This document shows, piece after piece, positions 26,122 through 35,276 of a DNA stretch of 64,000 nt. The position numbers and the translations under genes were made by a program. The DNA is from Bacillota bacterium (lineage in GTDB: Bacteria; Bacillota; Clostridia; Peptostreptococcales; Anaerovoracaceae), in NCBI GenBank assembly GCA_019420305.1, contig JAHZHL010000029.1, positions 1 to 64,000 on the forward strand. The letters are read 5' to 3'. The number at the start of each line of letters is the position of its first letter. Position 1 is the first letter of the stretch. The notes beneath the pieces were generated by a model. It did no database searches. It saw nothing but the letters and a program-made list of their open reading frames with translations, and had not been told where the DNA came from.

Positions 26122-29100
26122 TCAAATTGTTTCATATCCGCAATCTTCAAAAATCGGATCAAACTGACAGATACCCTTGTACTTGCACCATGTACACGCG
26201 CTGACATCTCCGGAACGTTTCGGGCGGATGGAAATATCTCCTGAAAGAAGCTGTTCACAGATTTCTTCTAGTTTTTCATCGACTGTACGCTGCAGTTCCG
26301 CGAAGGTCTCTTCATCCATCAGAGTCCCTGTTCCTGTAGATGAGATTCCCTTCTGGGTTTTGCGCACCGGCACAATATCCGAATATCCGGAAAAATCTCC
26401 CGCAATTTCTTCAATCACCTGCGGGTCATCGATCATCACCCCGTCCATTTTGCAGCCTCTTTTTACCGCAAGCTCTACTTTTTCCTCCATCTGTTCCACT
26501 GGAATTCCTTCCGCGCTGACGGACGGCTCACGAATCAGAAAGTAAAAGACACCCGCGGGCCGGCGGGTTTCACTCTGGGCAGCCCGCAGATAAAGCATCA
26601 GCTGTAGCCGAAAGCCTTTTTTTACCTCATTGAGATCAAACTTTTCGGTACCCGTTTTGTAGTCGATAATTTTGACCCTTCCATCCTGCAGCAGATCAAC
26701 CCGGTCAATCTTCCCTTCAATCAGAACCTCTCCCTGTTTTGTTTTTACTTTTATGGGAGGAATCTCGCGTTCTCTTCCGAATTCCTGCTCAAAGGCAATA
26801 GATCGGATCTTTCCCTGCCGTACATGTCCGATGAGAATCCAGCTGATCTCTCCACAGATCTCAGCCGCCCGGCGAGTCCGGTAGGTTTCTTCTTTTCCGC
26901 TGGAAAAAAGACCCTCGCGATACTGTTGTGCCTCTTTTTGCAGAATTTCACGCACTTTCTGCTCACATTCTTCTCTTGACACGGTCATCCATCTGGACTG
27001 CGGCGCGTTTACCGGCACGCTGTCCTCGGTCAGCCAGGAAGAGATCTCCATCAGACAGGTGTGGTACAAATCGCCCAGCTCCCGTCCGCCGATTTCAAAG
27101 ACGCGCTGTTCCTCCGGCCTCAGGCCGTAATCGATCAGATGGGAAAACGGACATCTGCTGTAACGTTCCAGGCGGGAAGGGCTGACCGGAAGTTCTTTTA
27201 TCGGCTCCCGCTTATAAAGCTCCTCTGTTATTTTCTTTGAAAGAGCCTCCTGTCTGTTTGTAAAAAACAAGCCGTCCCGCAAGTTCCCCAGCCCTCCGTT
27301 CTCCTTATACCAGTGAATGGTTTCTTTCCAGATCGGATCCAGTGTCCCGCCGTCCATTCGCTCCCGCAGCGCTGCGGTCAAGTGCTCTCTCGCGGCATCC
27401 CGAGCCTGAATAAGCTCCCATACCTTGCCGCTGCTAATAATATCCTGCCGAACCGGAAGTCCGGGAAAAATCTCTTCCAGTTTCCGGAAAATCTGTGAAG
27501 GCTTCAGTTCTCTTCCCTCACCGTCAGACACGGAATAACTCACCCACAGGCATTCCGAAGGTCTGGACAGATTTTTATAGATCGCCAGCTTTTCTTCCTG
27601 AATGCGGACTTCGTCCACTTTGCAGATTTCAATTTTTTTTTCCGCCAGAAAACGTTTTTCGTCTTCACTCAGAATACTGTCCATGGCAGCCGACGCCGGG
27701 AGCACACCTTCGTTGGCTCCTAATACCAGCATTCCTTTTACCCGGCTGCTCCTTGTCCGCTGCATGGTTCCCAAAATCAGCCCGTCCGCCGATGGCGGCA
27801 GCAGTCCCACTTCCACCGATTCGAGACCTGCCCTCAGAATATCGCTGAAGCTTTCCGCCAGGATGGTTTCCTCCCCTACAATTTCCACAAACTGATCCAA
27901 CACATCCATCACGATTCCCCAGACCTGCGCAGTTTCCGCCGCCGCGCTGAGCAGCCCCTGTTCCTCTTGTTCCGCAATCATACGCTCCAATTTTTGCGGA
28001 ATATGAAAGTTTTCAGTCAGGTTTTGATACAGTACAAATACTTTTTCTTTTACCGTACCGGCTTTTTGAAATCCTTCTCTAAATGGTTCTATCTGCGAAA
28101 CAAATGCCTGCCTTCCATCTTCCATCCTTTGCAGCTCTTCTTCTCCATATTCGCTTTTTCCTCTGGAAAACGGTTCTTTCCACCGGTTTCCCTTTATCCT
28201 GTATTTTCTTGCATAGTTCTCCAGTTCCTCTACGATTTCCCACCTCAGATCGGTCAGTCCGGTTTTCAGCAGCCGAAAGACCGATTCTGTTCCATATCCC
28301 CTGCCGCAGATCTCCAGAAGAGACAGTAAAAATACAGAAACCGGGCTGTGCAGAATGTTCTGTTTTGTATCCAAAAATAAATCAATTCCATATTGGTCGA
28401 ACACCCTCTTGATAATCGCGCCTCTGCCTTCCATGTCATTGCAGATTAAAATCAGATCCCGGTAAGCCATTCCCTGATCCCGCACAAGGCACCGCACCTT
28501 TTCCGCCGCGGATTCAGCCTCGCTGTAAAAATTCGCCGCTCTCACCAGGGTAATACCTTCTGTATCTGAAACCGGATCTGCGGGAATGGCGTACAGTTCC
28601 CGCTCCAAGCCTGAGATCGCCTCTTTTTTATCAGTAAAACAATAGTGATCCGGAATTTCTTCCACTTCCCAAGCAATCTTCTCTTCCCCTGCAATCTCTC
28701 CGAATCTTCGAATCAAGTTCTGGGTCAGAGAAAAAATTTCGCAGTCTCTTCCTTCTCTGCTGCTGGTCATTATAAGATGAACCTGGGGAGCAGATTTGAT
28801 CAGCTGGCGGAGCACGTCCAGGTTCTTCGGAGTAAACGAATCAAATCCGTAAATCCAAATCTGCGCGTTTCTTACCATTTCGGATTCGCAAATCTTCTCC
28901 GCGTACTGATCGATATAATCCTCTGTATCCAAATACTTCCCTCTGAGTTGTTCTTCGTAATTCCGGAAGATCAATGCAACATCCTGCAGTTTTTTCTTTA
29001 AAAACGTCTGGTCATCCAACTCTTCCGCAATCTGTTCCAGCTCCGCAGGATCCACGCCATACTGTTTGAGTTCGGAGATAAAATTGTTGATCATCTCAAT

Positions 29101-29427
29101 GAACGATTGCTTTTTCTCCTGCCCCCTGTAAATTCCCAGTGTGTCTCTGTTTTCGCTGAGAATTTTGGTAAGGAGCATATGCCTGCCGTATTTGTCAATC
29201 AGAGGGCGTTTGCCTCCTCCTGTTTCCGCAAGAACTTTCAGTCCAAGCCGCGAAACGCTGACAACCTCCAGATCCATGAGTCCTTTTGCACCCAGATAAA
29301 AAAAGGCGTCCCTTTCTGCCTGCAAGGTAAACTGATCCGGCACCAGCAGCAAGGTCTTGCCTTTTATGGAATCAAAAAGAAATTTGTCTTTATTCTTATT
29401 TTCGCGGCCGTAATAAATATGCAGCAT
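26122..29427 (-). CDS. addB: ATP-dependent helicase/nuclease AddB, with a degenerate P-loop
   Basis: A 1101-residue subunit of the AddAB double-strand break processing complex. VPDQFTLQAERDAFFYLGAKG and VSVSRLGLKVL near the N-terminus are AddB hallmarks. The C-terminal nuclease has GKIDRVDLLQDG and KIIDYKTGTEKF. The iron-sulfur cysteines appear as RYSRCPFSHLIDYG and, near the end, CTWCKYKGIC. The N-terminal ATP-binding loop is unusual: YYGRENKNKDKF stands where GRSGSGKT is expected, so nucleotide binding there is doubtful. addA, the normal partner just downstream, is not in the window. Confidence 0.9.
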   Translation of the reverse strand: MLHIYYGRENKNKDKFLFDSIKGKTLLLVPDQFTLQAERDAFFYLGAKGLMDLEVVSVSRLGLKVLAETGGGKRPLIDKYGRHMLLTKILSENRDTLGIYRGQEKKQSFIEMINNFISELKQYGVDPAELEQIAEELDDQTFLKKKLQDVALIFRNYEEQLRGKYLDTEDYIDQYAEKICESEMVRNAQIWIYGFDSFTPKNLDVLRQLIKSAPQVHLIMTSSREGRDCEIFSLTQNLIRRFGEIAGEEKIAWEVEEIPDHYCFTDKKEAISGLERELYAIPADPVSDTEGITLVRAANFYSEAESAAEKVRCLVRDQGMAYRDLILICNDMEGRGAIIKRVFDQYGIDLFLDTKQNILHSPVSVFLLSLLEICGRGYGTESVFRLLKTGLTDLRWEIVEELENYARKYRIKGNRWKEPFSRGKSEYGEEELQRMEDGRQAFVSQIEPFREGFQKAGTVKEKVFVLYQNLTENFHIPQKLERMIAEQEEQGLLSAAAETAQVWGIVMDVLDQFVEIVGEETILAESFSDILRAGLESVEVGLLPPSADGLILGTMQRTRSSRVKGMLVLGANEGVLPASAAMDSILSEDEKRFLAEKKIEICKVDEVRIQEEKLAIYKNLSRPSECLWVSYSVSDGEGRELKPSQIFRKLEEIFPGLPVRQDIISSGKVWELIQARDAAREHLTAALRERMDGGTLDPIWKETIHWYKENGGLGNLRDGLFFTNRQEALSKKITEELYKREPIKELPVSPSRLERYSRCPFSHLIDYGLRPEEQRVFEIGGRELGDLYHTCLMEISSWLTEDSVPVNAPQSRWMTVSREECEQKVREILQKEAQQYREGLFSSGKEETYRTRRAAEICGEISWILIGHVRQGKIRSIAFEQEFGREREIPPIKVKTKQGEVLIEGKIDRVDLLQDGRVKIIDYKTGTEKFDLNEVKKGFRLQLMLYLRAAQSETRRPAGVFYFLIREPSVSAEGIPVEQMEEKVELAVKRGCKMDGVMIDDPQVIEEIAGDFSGYSDIVPVRKTQKGISSTGTGTLMDEETFAELQRTVDEKLEEICEQLLSGDISIRPKRSGDVSACTWCKYKGICQFDPIFEDCGYETI

Positions 29428-29449
29428 ACCTCCGTTTTCCTTTCATGAA

Positions 29450-30901
29450 TCACTTGAATTCCTTAAAAATGTCGGCCACTCGCTCTATTTTATGCGCTTT
29501 GTAAATCTTGCTTCCGCAGAAAATCAGACTCTTGTCCGGATCTCCCAAGGCAGCATTCATCAGTCCTTTTGTAATGCATCTGGAATCCTCACTGACGCGG
29601 GACGCATAAGCTCCGGCAATGACCCTGCCAGGGAACCCCTCTGGACTGGTGATAATCGTGACGTCCTTTTCCGCGCATTTCAGGTAAGCTTCTTTGTACG
29701 CGTCGCTGGCATCACACTCTTCGGTTGTCACAAAGCGGGTTCCCATCAGAAAGCCATCCGCGCCGTAGGCATATGCCTTTTCCGCATCTTCTCTGTTATA
29801 GATCCCGCCGCATACGATAAGAGGACAATGCTCCAGCGCCTCCAGTTCCCCTTTGATATCCGCGATATTTTTATAAAAATCTTCCGCTGCCGACTCAATT
29901 TGAGATTCTTTCACACCCAAGTAGCCTCCGGCAAGGGGACCCTGGAAAATGAATCCGTCCGGCGTACGGTTATATTTCTTGGTCCAGTTGCGGATAATAA
30001 TATTTGCCGCACGTTTCGACGCTACGATAGGAATAAGCGCGACATTTTTATCTTTGCAGTAGCGGGGAAGATTGGTAGGAATTCCGGCTCCGCAGACAAT
30101 CACTTCCGCACCCGCGTCCACCGCGGTCTTCACGTACTCCCTGCAGTGCTTTGAGGACCAGAGGATATTAACACCGATGGGTCCTCTGGTCTCCCTGCTC
30201 CCTGCCATCTGCAGAGCATGTTTGATCTCTCTGCGTAAAGCGCGCTTATTTGCCTCCAGGGGATTATCCGGAAAGTCTTTTTCCTTAAATCCGATTTTAG
30301 AAGCAGCAATAATGCCGACACCTCCTTCTCTGGCGACGGCAGACGCGAGACGGCTCATAGACAGGCCGATGCTGAGAGCGCCCTGAAAAATAGGAATCGG
30401 CACATGTACTCTTCCCAATTCCATCGGTTTGAGACAGAAAGGACCCGGATCTTTTGCCGGGGGATGCTTGCGCATTACCAGATATTCATTGATATTATCG
30501 ATGGATTCGATAAACTTTCCGAGTTGTTCTTCCGGAATCTGGGAAACCGCATCCCGAATCATAGATATATGAAACGCTTCGTGCTCCCGGACTGCCGCGG
30601 CCCCTTCTTCGGTCAGTTTTACTTTTACGATCCGTTTATCCTCCGGGATGCGAAACCGTTCTGCGTATCCTTTTTTTACCAACCTGCTTACAGATACGGT
30701 CAGCGTACCTACACTGATCTGCAAAGCGGCCGCAACCTGACTCATGGTTTTCGGTTTTCCTTCGCCGATTGCGACCAGTGTATGCAGTTCTGTAAGGGAC
30801 AGATCTCTGCGGGTGGATTCTTTCAGCGCCTTCTCCTCCAGTTTATAAACCACATTGAAGAGATTTACTAAAATATCATTGATCTTTTTTATGTTATCCA
30901 C
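29450..30901 (-). CDS. MarR/FabT-like regulator fused to a FabK-like nitronate monooxygenase domain
   Basis: A single 483-residue frame with two domains. Residues 1-145 are a MarR-type winged helix protein (helix-turn-helix around TMSQVAAALQISVGTLTVSVSRLVKKG is residues 52-78, shown here in part as ALQISVGTLTVSVSRLV). Residues 165-483 are a TIM-barrel flavoprotein like FabK and nitronate monooxygenase (IPIFQGALSIGLSMSRLA; ALEHCPLIVCGGI; ADGFLMGTRFV). The usual GGHxG histidine is Tyr327 in GPLAGGYLG. The start is GTG at 30901 with GGGAG upstream, 13 bases after fabZ. There is no stop or binding site between the domains, so I read one fused protein. It likely regulates the fab operon; the sensing role is inferred. 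Confidence 0.82.
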   Translation of the reverse strand: MDNIKKINDILVNLFNVVYKLEEKALKESTRRDLSLTELHTLVAIGEGKPKTMSQVAAALQISVGTLTVSVSRLVKKGYAERFRIPEDKRIVKVKLTEEGAAAVREHEAFHISMIRDAVSQIPEEQLGKFIESIDNINEYLVMRKHPPAKDPGPFCLKPMELGRVHVPIPIFQGALSIGLSMSRLASAVAREGGVGIIAASKIGFKEKDFPDNPLEANKRALRREIKHALQMAGSRETRGPIGVNILWSSKHCREYVKTAVDAGAEVIVCGAGIPTNLPRYCKDKNVALIPIVASKRAANIIIRNWTKKYNRTPDGFIFQGPLAGGYLGVKESQIESAAEDFYKNIADIKGELEALEHCPLIVCGGIYNREDAEKAYAYGADGFLMGTRFVTTEECDASDAYKEAYLKCAEKDVTIITSPEGFPGRVIAGAYASRVSEDSRCITKGLMNAALGDPDKSLIFCGSKIYKAHKIERVADIFKEFK

Positions 30902-30914
30902 CGTTTCGCGCTCC

Positions 30915-31340
30915 CTATTCAAACATAAACATAATTTCGCACTTGCAGGCCAGCTTGTCGCCAACCCAGGCTTCCGCTTTCCCGGTTCCCGCCCGGCTTC
31001 GCAGCTTTTCAAAACGCACCTTCAGAGTCAGAGTATCTCCCGGTACCACCTGATGCTTGAATTTTGCTTCTTTGATCGATCCAAAGAAAGCCAGTTTTCC
31101 TTTGTTTTCCGGAAGGGACAGTACAGCGACCGCTCCGGCTTGGGCCAGAGCTTCCACCTGCAGCACGCCGGGCATTACTTTTCGCTCCGGGAAATGCCCC
31201 TGAAAATAGTATTCCTCTTCTCTCACATGTTTCAGCGCGGTAATCGACTTTCCGGCCTCCATTTCCAGCACCTCATCCACAAGGAGGAATGGTTCTCTGT
31301 GAGGGATCACTTCTTTTATCTGTTCCTGATTCATCAGCAT
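30915..31340 (-). CDS. fabZ: 3-hydroxyacyl-ACP dehydratase FabZ
   Basis: A 141-residue hot-dog fold enzyme that dehydrates 3-hydroxyacyl-ACP in each elongation cycle. The catalytic His49 is in YYFQGHFPERKVMPG and Glu63 in VLQVEALAQAG; the N-terminal IPHREPFLLVDEV is the other hallmark. An AGGTGA site precedes the start, and two in-frame ATGs (first and third codons) are possible. It is the last enzyme gene before the MarR/FabK-like fusion. Confidence 0.96.
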   Translation of the reverse strand: MLMNQEQIKEVIPHREPFLLVDEVLEMEAGKSITALKHVREEEYYFQGHFPERKVMPGVLQVEALAQAGAVAVLSLPENKGKLAFFGSIKEAKFKHQVVPGDTLTLKVRFEKLRSRAGTGKAEAWVGDKLACKCEIMFMFE

Positions 31341-31348
31341 GGGATCAC

Positions 31349-32581
31349 CTATTCTTCAAATTTCTTAACAATCAGTGTTCCGTTGTGTCCGCCGAAGCCT
31401 AAAGAATTGGACAGTACATAGGTCAGATCCGCTTTTCTTCCTTCATTCGGCACGTAGTCCAGCGTCAGTTCCGGATCCGGTTTTTCCAGGCCAATGGTCG
31501 CCGGAATAAACCCGTCGCGGATGGCTTCGGCGCAAAGTACCGTTTCAATGCCTCCTGCTGCTCCTAAAAGATGTCCGGTCATGCTCTTTGTGGAACTGAT
31601 TGGAACTTTTGTATCCTCTCCGAATACTTTTTTAACAGCGATGGTTTCAAACAGATCATTATATGGCGTTCCGGTTCCGTGAGCGTTGATATAATCGATC
31701 TGATCCGGCGTAATTCCCGCTTCTTCAATGGCCAGAGCCATGGCGTTAGCTGCGCCTTCCCCATCAGAAGCCGGCGCCGTAATATGATATGCGTCACAGG
31801 TCGCGCCATATCCTACGATCTCACCGTAGATCTTCGCGCCTCTCGCTTTGGCGTGTTCCAGTTCTTCCAGAACCAGGAATCCTGCCCCTTCGCCCAGTAC
31901 GAAGCCGTCTCGCTCTTCATCGAACGGAGTGGAGCATCTGTCCGGGTTTGTTCTCGTAGACATAGCGTTCATGTTGGCAAATCCGGAGAAGCATACCGGA
32001 GTAAAGACGGATTCGGAAGATCCGGCCAACAATACATCCGCGTATCCATGCTTGATATTGCGGAACGCTTCGCCAATTCCGTGGGTACCCGACGCGCAGG
32101 CAGATACGGTTCCAAAGCAGGGCCCTTTCGCGCTGAATTTAATCGCCAGATTTCCCGCTACCGCGTTAGGCATTACCATCGGCACCAGCAGAGCGGAGGC
32201 TCTGGCGATGGTTCCTTTTTTCACGCATTTTGTGACTTCGCTTTCCAGGGTGGAAATCCCGCCGATTCCGGTCGCTCCAAACACGCCGAAGCGCTCTGCC
32301 TTTACGTTTTCACCGCTGACAATACCGGAATCCGTAACCGCTTCTTCCGCGGCAATTAAGGCATACTGGGAAGAAAGATCCAGTCTCTTGGCCGCTCTCT
32401 TATCGCCGAAGTCAAAGTTCTTTACTTCCGCTCCCATCTTTACTTTATGAGGTTCTATGTCAAAATGGGTAATTTCCGCAAATCCGTGTTTTCCCGCTTT
32501 AATATTTTCCCAGGACTCCGCGAGGGTGTTTCCAACCGGCGTCACCGCTCCTCTTCCTGTAATGACAACTCTCTTTTCCAT
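31349..32581 (-). CDS. fabF: 3-oxoacyl-ACP synthase II (KAS II)
   Basis: A 410-residue condensing enzyme that extends acyl-ACP with malonyl-ACP. The Cys-His-His triad is visible: Cys162 in GTVSACASGTHGIG, one histidine in INAHGTGTPYND and the other in KSMTGHLLGAAGG. The length is typical. It lies eight bases before fabZ and follows fabG by 26 bases, in the standard Bacillota order. Confidence 0.96.
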   Translation of the reverse strand: MEKRVVITGRGAVTPVGNTLAESWENIKAGKHGFAEITHFDIEPHKVKMGAEVKNFDFGDKRAAKRLDLSSQYALIAAEEAVTDSGIVSGENVKAERFGVFGATGIGGISTLESEVTKCVKKGTIARASALLVPMVMPNAVAGNLAIKFSAKGPCFGTVSACASGTHGIGEAFRNIKHGYADVLLAGSSESVFTPVCFSGFANMNAMSTRTNPDRCSTPFDEERDGFVLGEGAGFLVLEELEHAKARGAKIYGEIVGYGATCDAYHITAPASDGEGAANAMALAIEEAGITPDQIDYINAHGTGTPYNDLFETIAVKKVFGEDTKVPISSTKSMTGHLLGAAGGIETVLCAEAIRDGFIPATIGLEKPDPELTLDYVPNEGRKADLTYVLSNSLGFGGHNGTLIVKKFEE

Positions 32582-32607
32582 TTATTCAAAATCCTTTCTC
32601 TCATTCT

Positions 32608-33348
32608 CTACATATTCAGACCGCCATCCACGCAGATGGTCTGTCCGGTAATATAGGAAGCGCCGTCTGACGCCAGAAACAACGCGGTCTTCGCCACATC
32701 CTCCGGCTTTCCGGTTCTTCCGAGACTGATGGCCTCCGCGGCCTTCGCTTTCTGGTCATCGGTCATCACTGCCGTCATATCCGTATCAATAAATCCCGGC
32801 GCAATGGCGTTTACGGTAATGCCTCTTCTTCCCAGCTCCTTTGCCGCTGACATGGTCATGCCGACAACGCCTGCTTTTGACGCGCTGTAGTTAACCTGTC
32901 CCGGATTTCCTTTCACGCCTGCCACCGAAGATAAATTGATGATTCTTCCGGATTTCTGTTTAATCATCACTTTGGCCGCCGCGCTGAGGAAATAGAAGGA
33001 ACCGTTCAGGTTGGCGCTGATTACGTCTGTAAAATCGGTATCCGACATGCGCATCAGAAGTTTGTCTCTTGTGATGCCCGCGTTGTTAACCAGAATATCC
33101 ACGCGTCCAAAGCATTCTTTTGCTTTGGCAACTGCCGCTTTGGCAGTCTCCGGGTCCGCCACATCGCCCTTCAGGAGCTCCACCCTGGTTCCAAACCCGG
33201 CAAGTTCTTCCGCGGTTTTCCGCGCCTGTTCATCGTTGCTGCGGTAGCACAGCAGCACGTCCGCGCCGTTTTCGCAGAATTCTCTGGCAATGGCTTTTCC
33301 GATACCTCTTACGCCGCCTGTAATAATCGCCGCTTTTCCTTTTAACAT
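32608..33348 (-). CDS. fabG: 3-oxoacyl-ACP reductase
   Basis: A 246-residue short-chain dehydrogenase that reduces 3-oxoacyl-ACP with NADPH. The cofactor motif GGVRGIG is at residues 11-17, NNAG at about 88-91, and the Ser141, Tyr154 and Lys158 catalytic set lies in LSSVAG and YSASKAG. The C-terminus ITGQTICVDGGLNM is characteristic. It is ten bases from fabD, within the operon. Confidence 0.95.
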   Translation of the reverse strand: MLKGKAAIITGGVRGIGKAIAREFCENGADVLLCYRSNDEQARKTAEELAGFGTRVELLKGDVADPETAKAAVAKAKECFGRVDILVNNAGITRDKLLMRMSDTDFTDVISANLNGSFYFLSAAAKVMIKQKSGRIINLSSVAGVKGNPGQVNYSASKAGVVGMTMSAAKELGRRGITVNAIAPGFIDTDMTAVMTDDQKAKAAEAISLGRTGKPEDVAKTALFLASDGASYITGQTICVDGGLNM

Positions 33349-33358
33349 CTCTGTCTCC

Positions 33359-34348
33359 TTACTGTTCTGCTTTCAGAGCCTTGAGCCCTTCGATGGTTTC
33401 TTTCAGGCTCTCCGCGTTTTCAATGTTAAAGCGCTTCAGATCCGCTTCCGTTTTTTTCGCCAGTCCGGAAAGAGTTTTTCCCGGTCCGATCTCGATGAGT
33501 ATTTCCGCGCCGTCTCTCTTAAAATGATGAACCGTCTCTTCCCAGTAAACCGGGCTCTTCGCCTGTCTGGACATAATGTCGGCCAGGTATTCGCCCGCGT
33601 CCTTTCCGTCAAAGTCCTTCATCATATCTTCCGCCGTTACGTTGGCGTAGATTTTCGCGTTTGGAGCTTTCAGTCCCGCTTCTTTGAGAACAGTTTTCAG
33701 CTTATCCGCCGCCGGTATCATCATCGGGCTGTGGAACGCGGTTCCTACCGGAAGTTCTTTTGCCCGGATTTTCTTTTCTTTCGCCACATCCATAAAGCGG
33801 GCGATGGCGTCTTTGTCTCCCGCTACCACAGTCTGGGAAGGAGAGTTGAAATTTACGCCCTCCAGGATGCCGTCGCCTCTGGCCTCTTCTACCGCTTCCA
33901 GTACCTGGGGTCTCTTTGCCATAGCAGCCGCCATCTTTCCCATAGGCTGTCCGTCCGGTCCCAGGCCGGCTTCGTTCATCATCTGACCTCTCTTAGTTAC
34001 GATTTCCATACCGGTTTTGATTTCCCCGATAGCGCCTGCCGCTGTCAGAGCCGCGTATTCTCCCAGGCTGAATCCCGCGTAGCCGATGATCTCGATGTCG
34101 TCTTTCAGACCTTCTTTTTCCAGGGCTTCCAGGAAAGCTTCGTAAGCCGCCATGGTTACTGTATAAACCGTTGGCTGCGTTACATGGGTCTGTTTGAGGG
34201 TCTCCGCGTCGCCGTCAAAGCACCACTGCTTGATCTGGTCGCCTGCCATATCAAAAACGTTTTTCGCAGCTTCGTAGTTATCATACAGATCTTTACCCAT
34301 TCCTGGATACTGAGCGCCCTGCCCTGCAAATGTTATTCCGATCTTCAT
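33359..34348 (-). CDS. fabD: Malonyl-CoA:ACP transacylase
   Basis: A 329-residue transacylase that loads malonyl groups onto acyl carrier protein. The N-terminal MKIGITFAGQGAQYPGMG is the family start; catalytic Ser94 is in GYAGFSLGEYAAL, and the catalytic histidine is in GTAFHSPMM. I chose the ATG at 34348, with GGAGG eleven bases upstream. This start lies inside the fabK frame, a 56-base overlap that suggests coupled translation. The ACP gene it serves is not in this operon. Confidence 0.94.
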   Translation of the reverse strand: MKIGITFAGQGAQYPGMGKDLYDNYEAAKNVFDMAGDQIKQWCFDGDAETLKQTHVTQPTVYTVTMAAYEAFLEALEKEGLKDDIEIIGYAGFSLGEYAALTAAGAIGEIKTGMEIVTKRGQMMNEAGLGPDGQPMGKMAAAMAKRPQVLEAVEEARGDGILEGVNFNSPSQTVVAGDKDAIARFMDVAKEKKIRAKELPVGTAFHSPMMIPAADKLKTVLKEAGLKAPNAKIYANVTAEDMMKDFDGKDAGEYLADIMSRQAKSPVYWEETVHHFKRDGAEILIEIGPGKTLSGLAKKTEADLKRFNIENAESLKETIEGLKALKAEQ

Positions 34349-35258
34349 AGATTTCTTCCGCCTCCTTAAACATTTCTTCAATAATCTCCGCTGCCGGCTG
34401 TTCTTTCTTCACAAGTCCCGCAATCTGGCCGGACATGATATTTCCATGATCCGCGTCTCCGCTGAGTACCGCAGCCGCCAGCGTTCCGGTACACAGCTCG
34501 TTGATTTTCTCAACGTCCGCGTTCTGCTTTTCAAGGGCGAGGATTTCTCTCGCCAGTTTATTTTTAATGACTCTCACAGGATGTCCTGTGCTGCGCCCAG
34601 TAGCTACTGTAGACGAATCCTTCGCTTTGAGGATCGCGTCTTTGTACCCCTGAGCGACAATACATTCATTAGCCACCAGAAAACGGGTGCCCACCTGTAT
34701 GCCTTTTGCTCCCAGCATATAGGCAGCCGCGATTCCTCTGCCGTCGGCGATTCCGCCTGCCGCCAGAACCGGAATATTTACCGCGTCCACAATCTGCGGA
34801 ACCAGCGCCATAGTCGCCGTTTCTCCAATATGTCCTCCGGCTTCCGTGCCTTCCGCTACAATGGCGTCGGCTCCGGCCCGTTCCACGCGGATAGCCAGCG
34901 CCACATTGGCAACGACCGGAACCACTTTAATTCCGCATTCCTTCATTTTCGCGATATATTTTCCCGGATTTCCCGCTCCTGTTGTCACAACCGGAACTTT
35001 TTCCTCGCATACCACGTCGATGAGTTCGTCTACATTGGGAGCCAGCAGCATGATGTTGACCCCAAAAGGCTTGTCTGTCATTTCGCGGGTCTTTTTGATC
35101 TGATCCCGCAGCCAGTCCGCGGTTTCTCCGCCGGCGGCGATAATTCCCAGCCCGCCTCCATTGCTGACTGCCGCGGCAAGATTACATTCCGCGATTCTTG
35201 CCATCGCTCCCTGAATGATAGGATACTCGGTTCCTAACACTTCACATACATTTACCAT
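34293..35258 (-). CDS. fabK: Enoyl-ACP reductase II (flavoprotein FabK)
   Basis: A 321-residue FMN-dependent enoyl-ACP reductase, the alternative to FabI that does the last step of elongation. The barrel starts YPIIQGAMARIAE; the catalytic His143 is in EGTEAGGHIGETATM, and AGGIADGRGIAAAYMLGA and GTRFLVANEC are phosphate-binding parts. The C-terminal 18 residues overlap the fabD gene. Its histidine contrasts with the tyrosine in the regulatory fusion at the operon's end, which is built on the same fold. Confidence 0.95.
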   Translation of the reverse strand: MVNVCEVLGTEYPIIQGAMARIAECNLAAAVSNGGGLGIIAAGGETADWLRDQIKKTREMTDKPFGVNIMLLAPNVDELIDVVCEEKVPVVTTGAGNPGKYIAKMKECGIKVVPVVANVALAIRVERAGADAIVAEGTEAGGHIGETATMALVPQIVDAVNIPVLAAGGIADGRGIAAAYMLGAKGIQVGTRFLVANECIVAQGYKDAILKAKDSSTVATGRSTGHPVRVIKNKLAREILALEKQNADVEKINELCTGTLAAAVLSGDADHGNIMSGQIAGLVKKEQPAAEIIEEMFKEAEEIYEDRNNICRAGRSVSRNG

Positions 35259-35276
35259 CTTTCATCCTCCTGGTCT

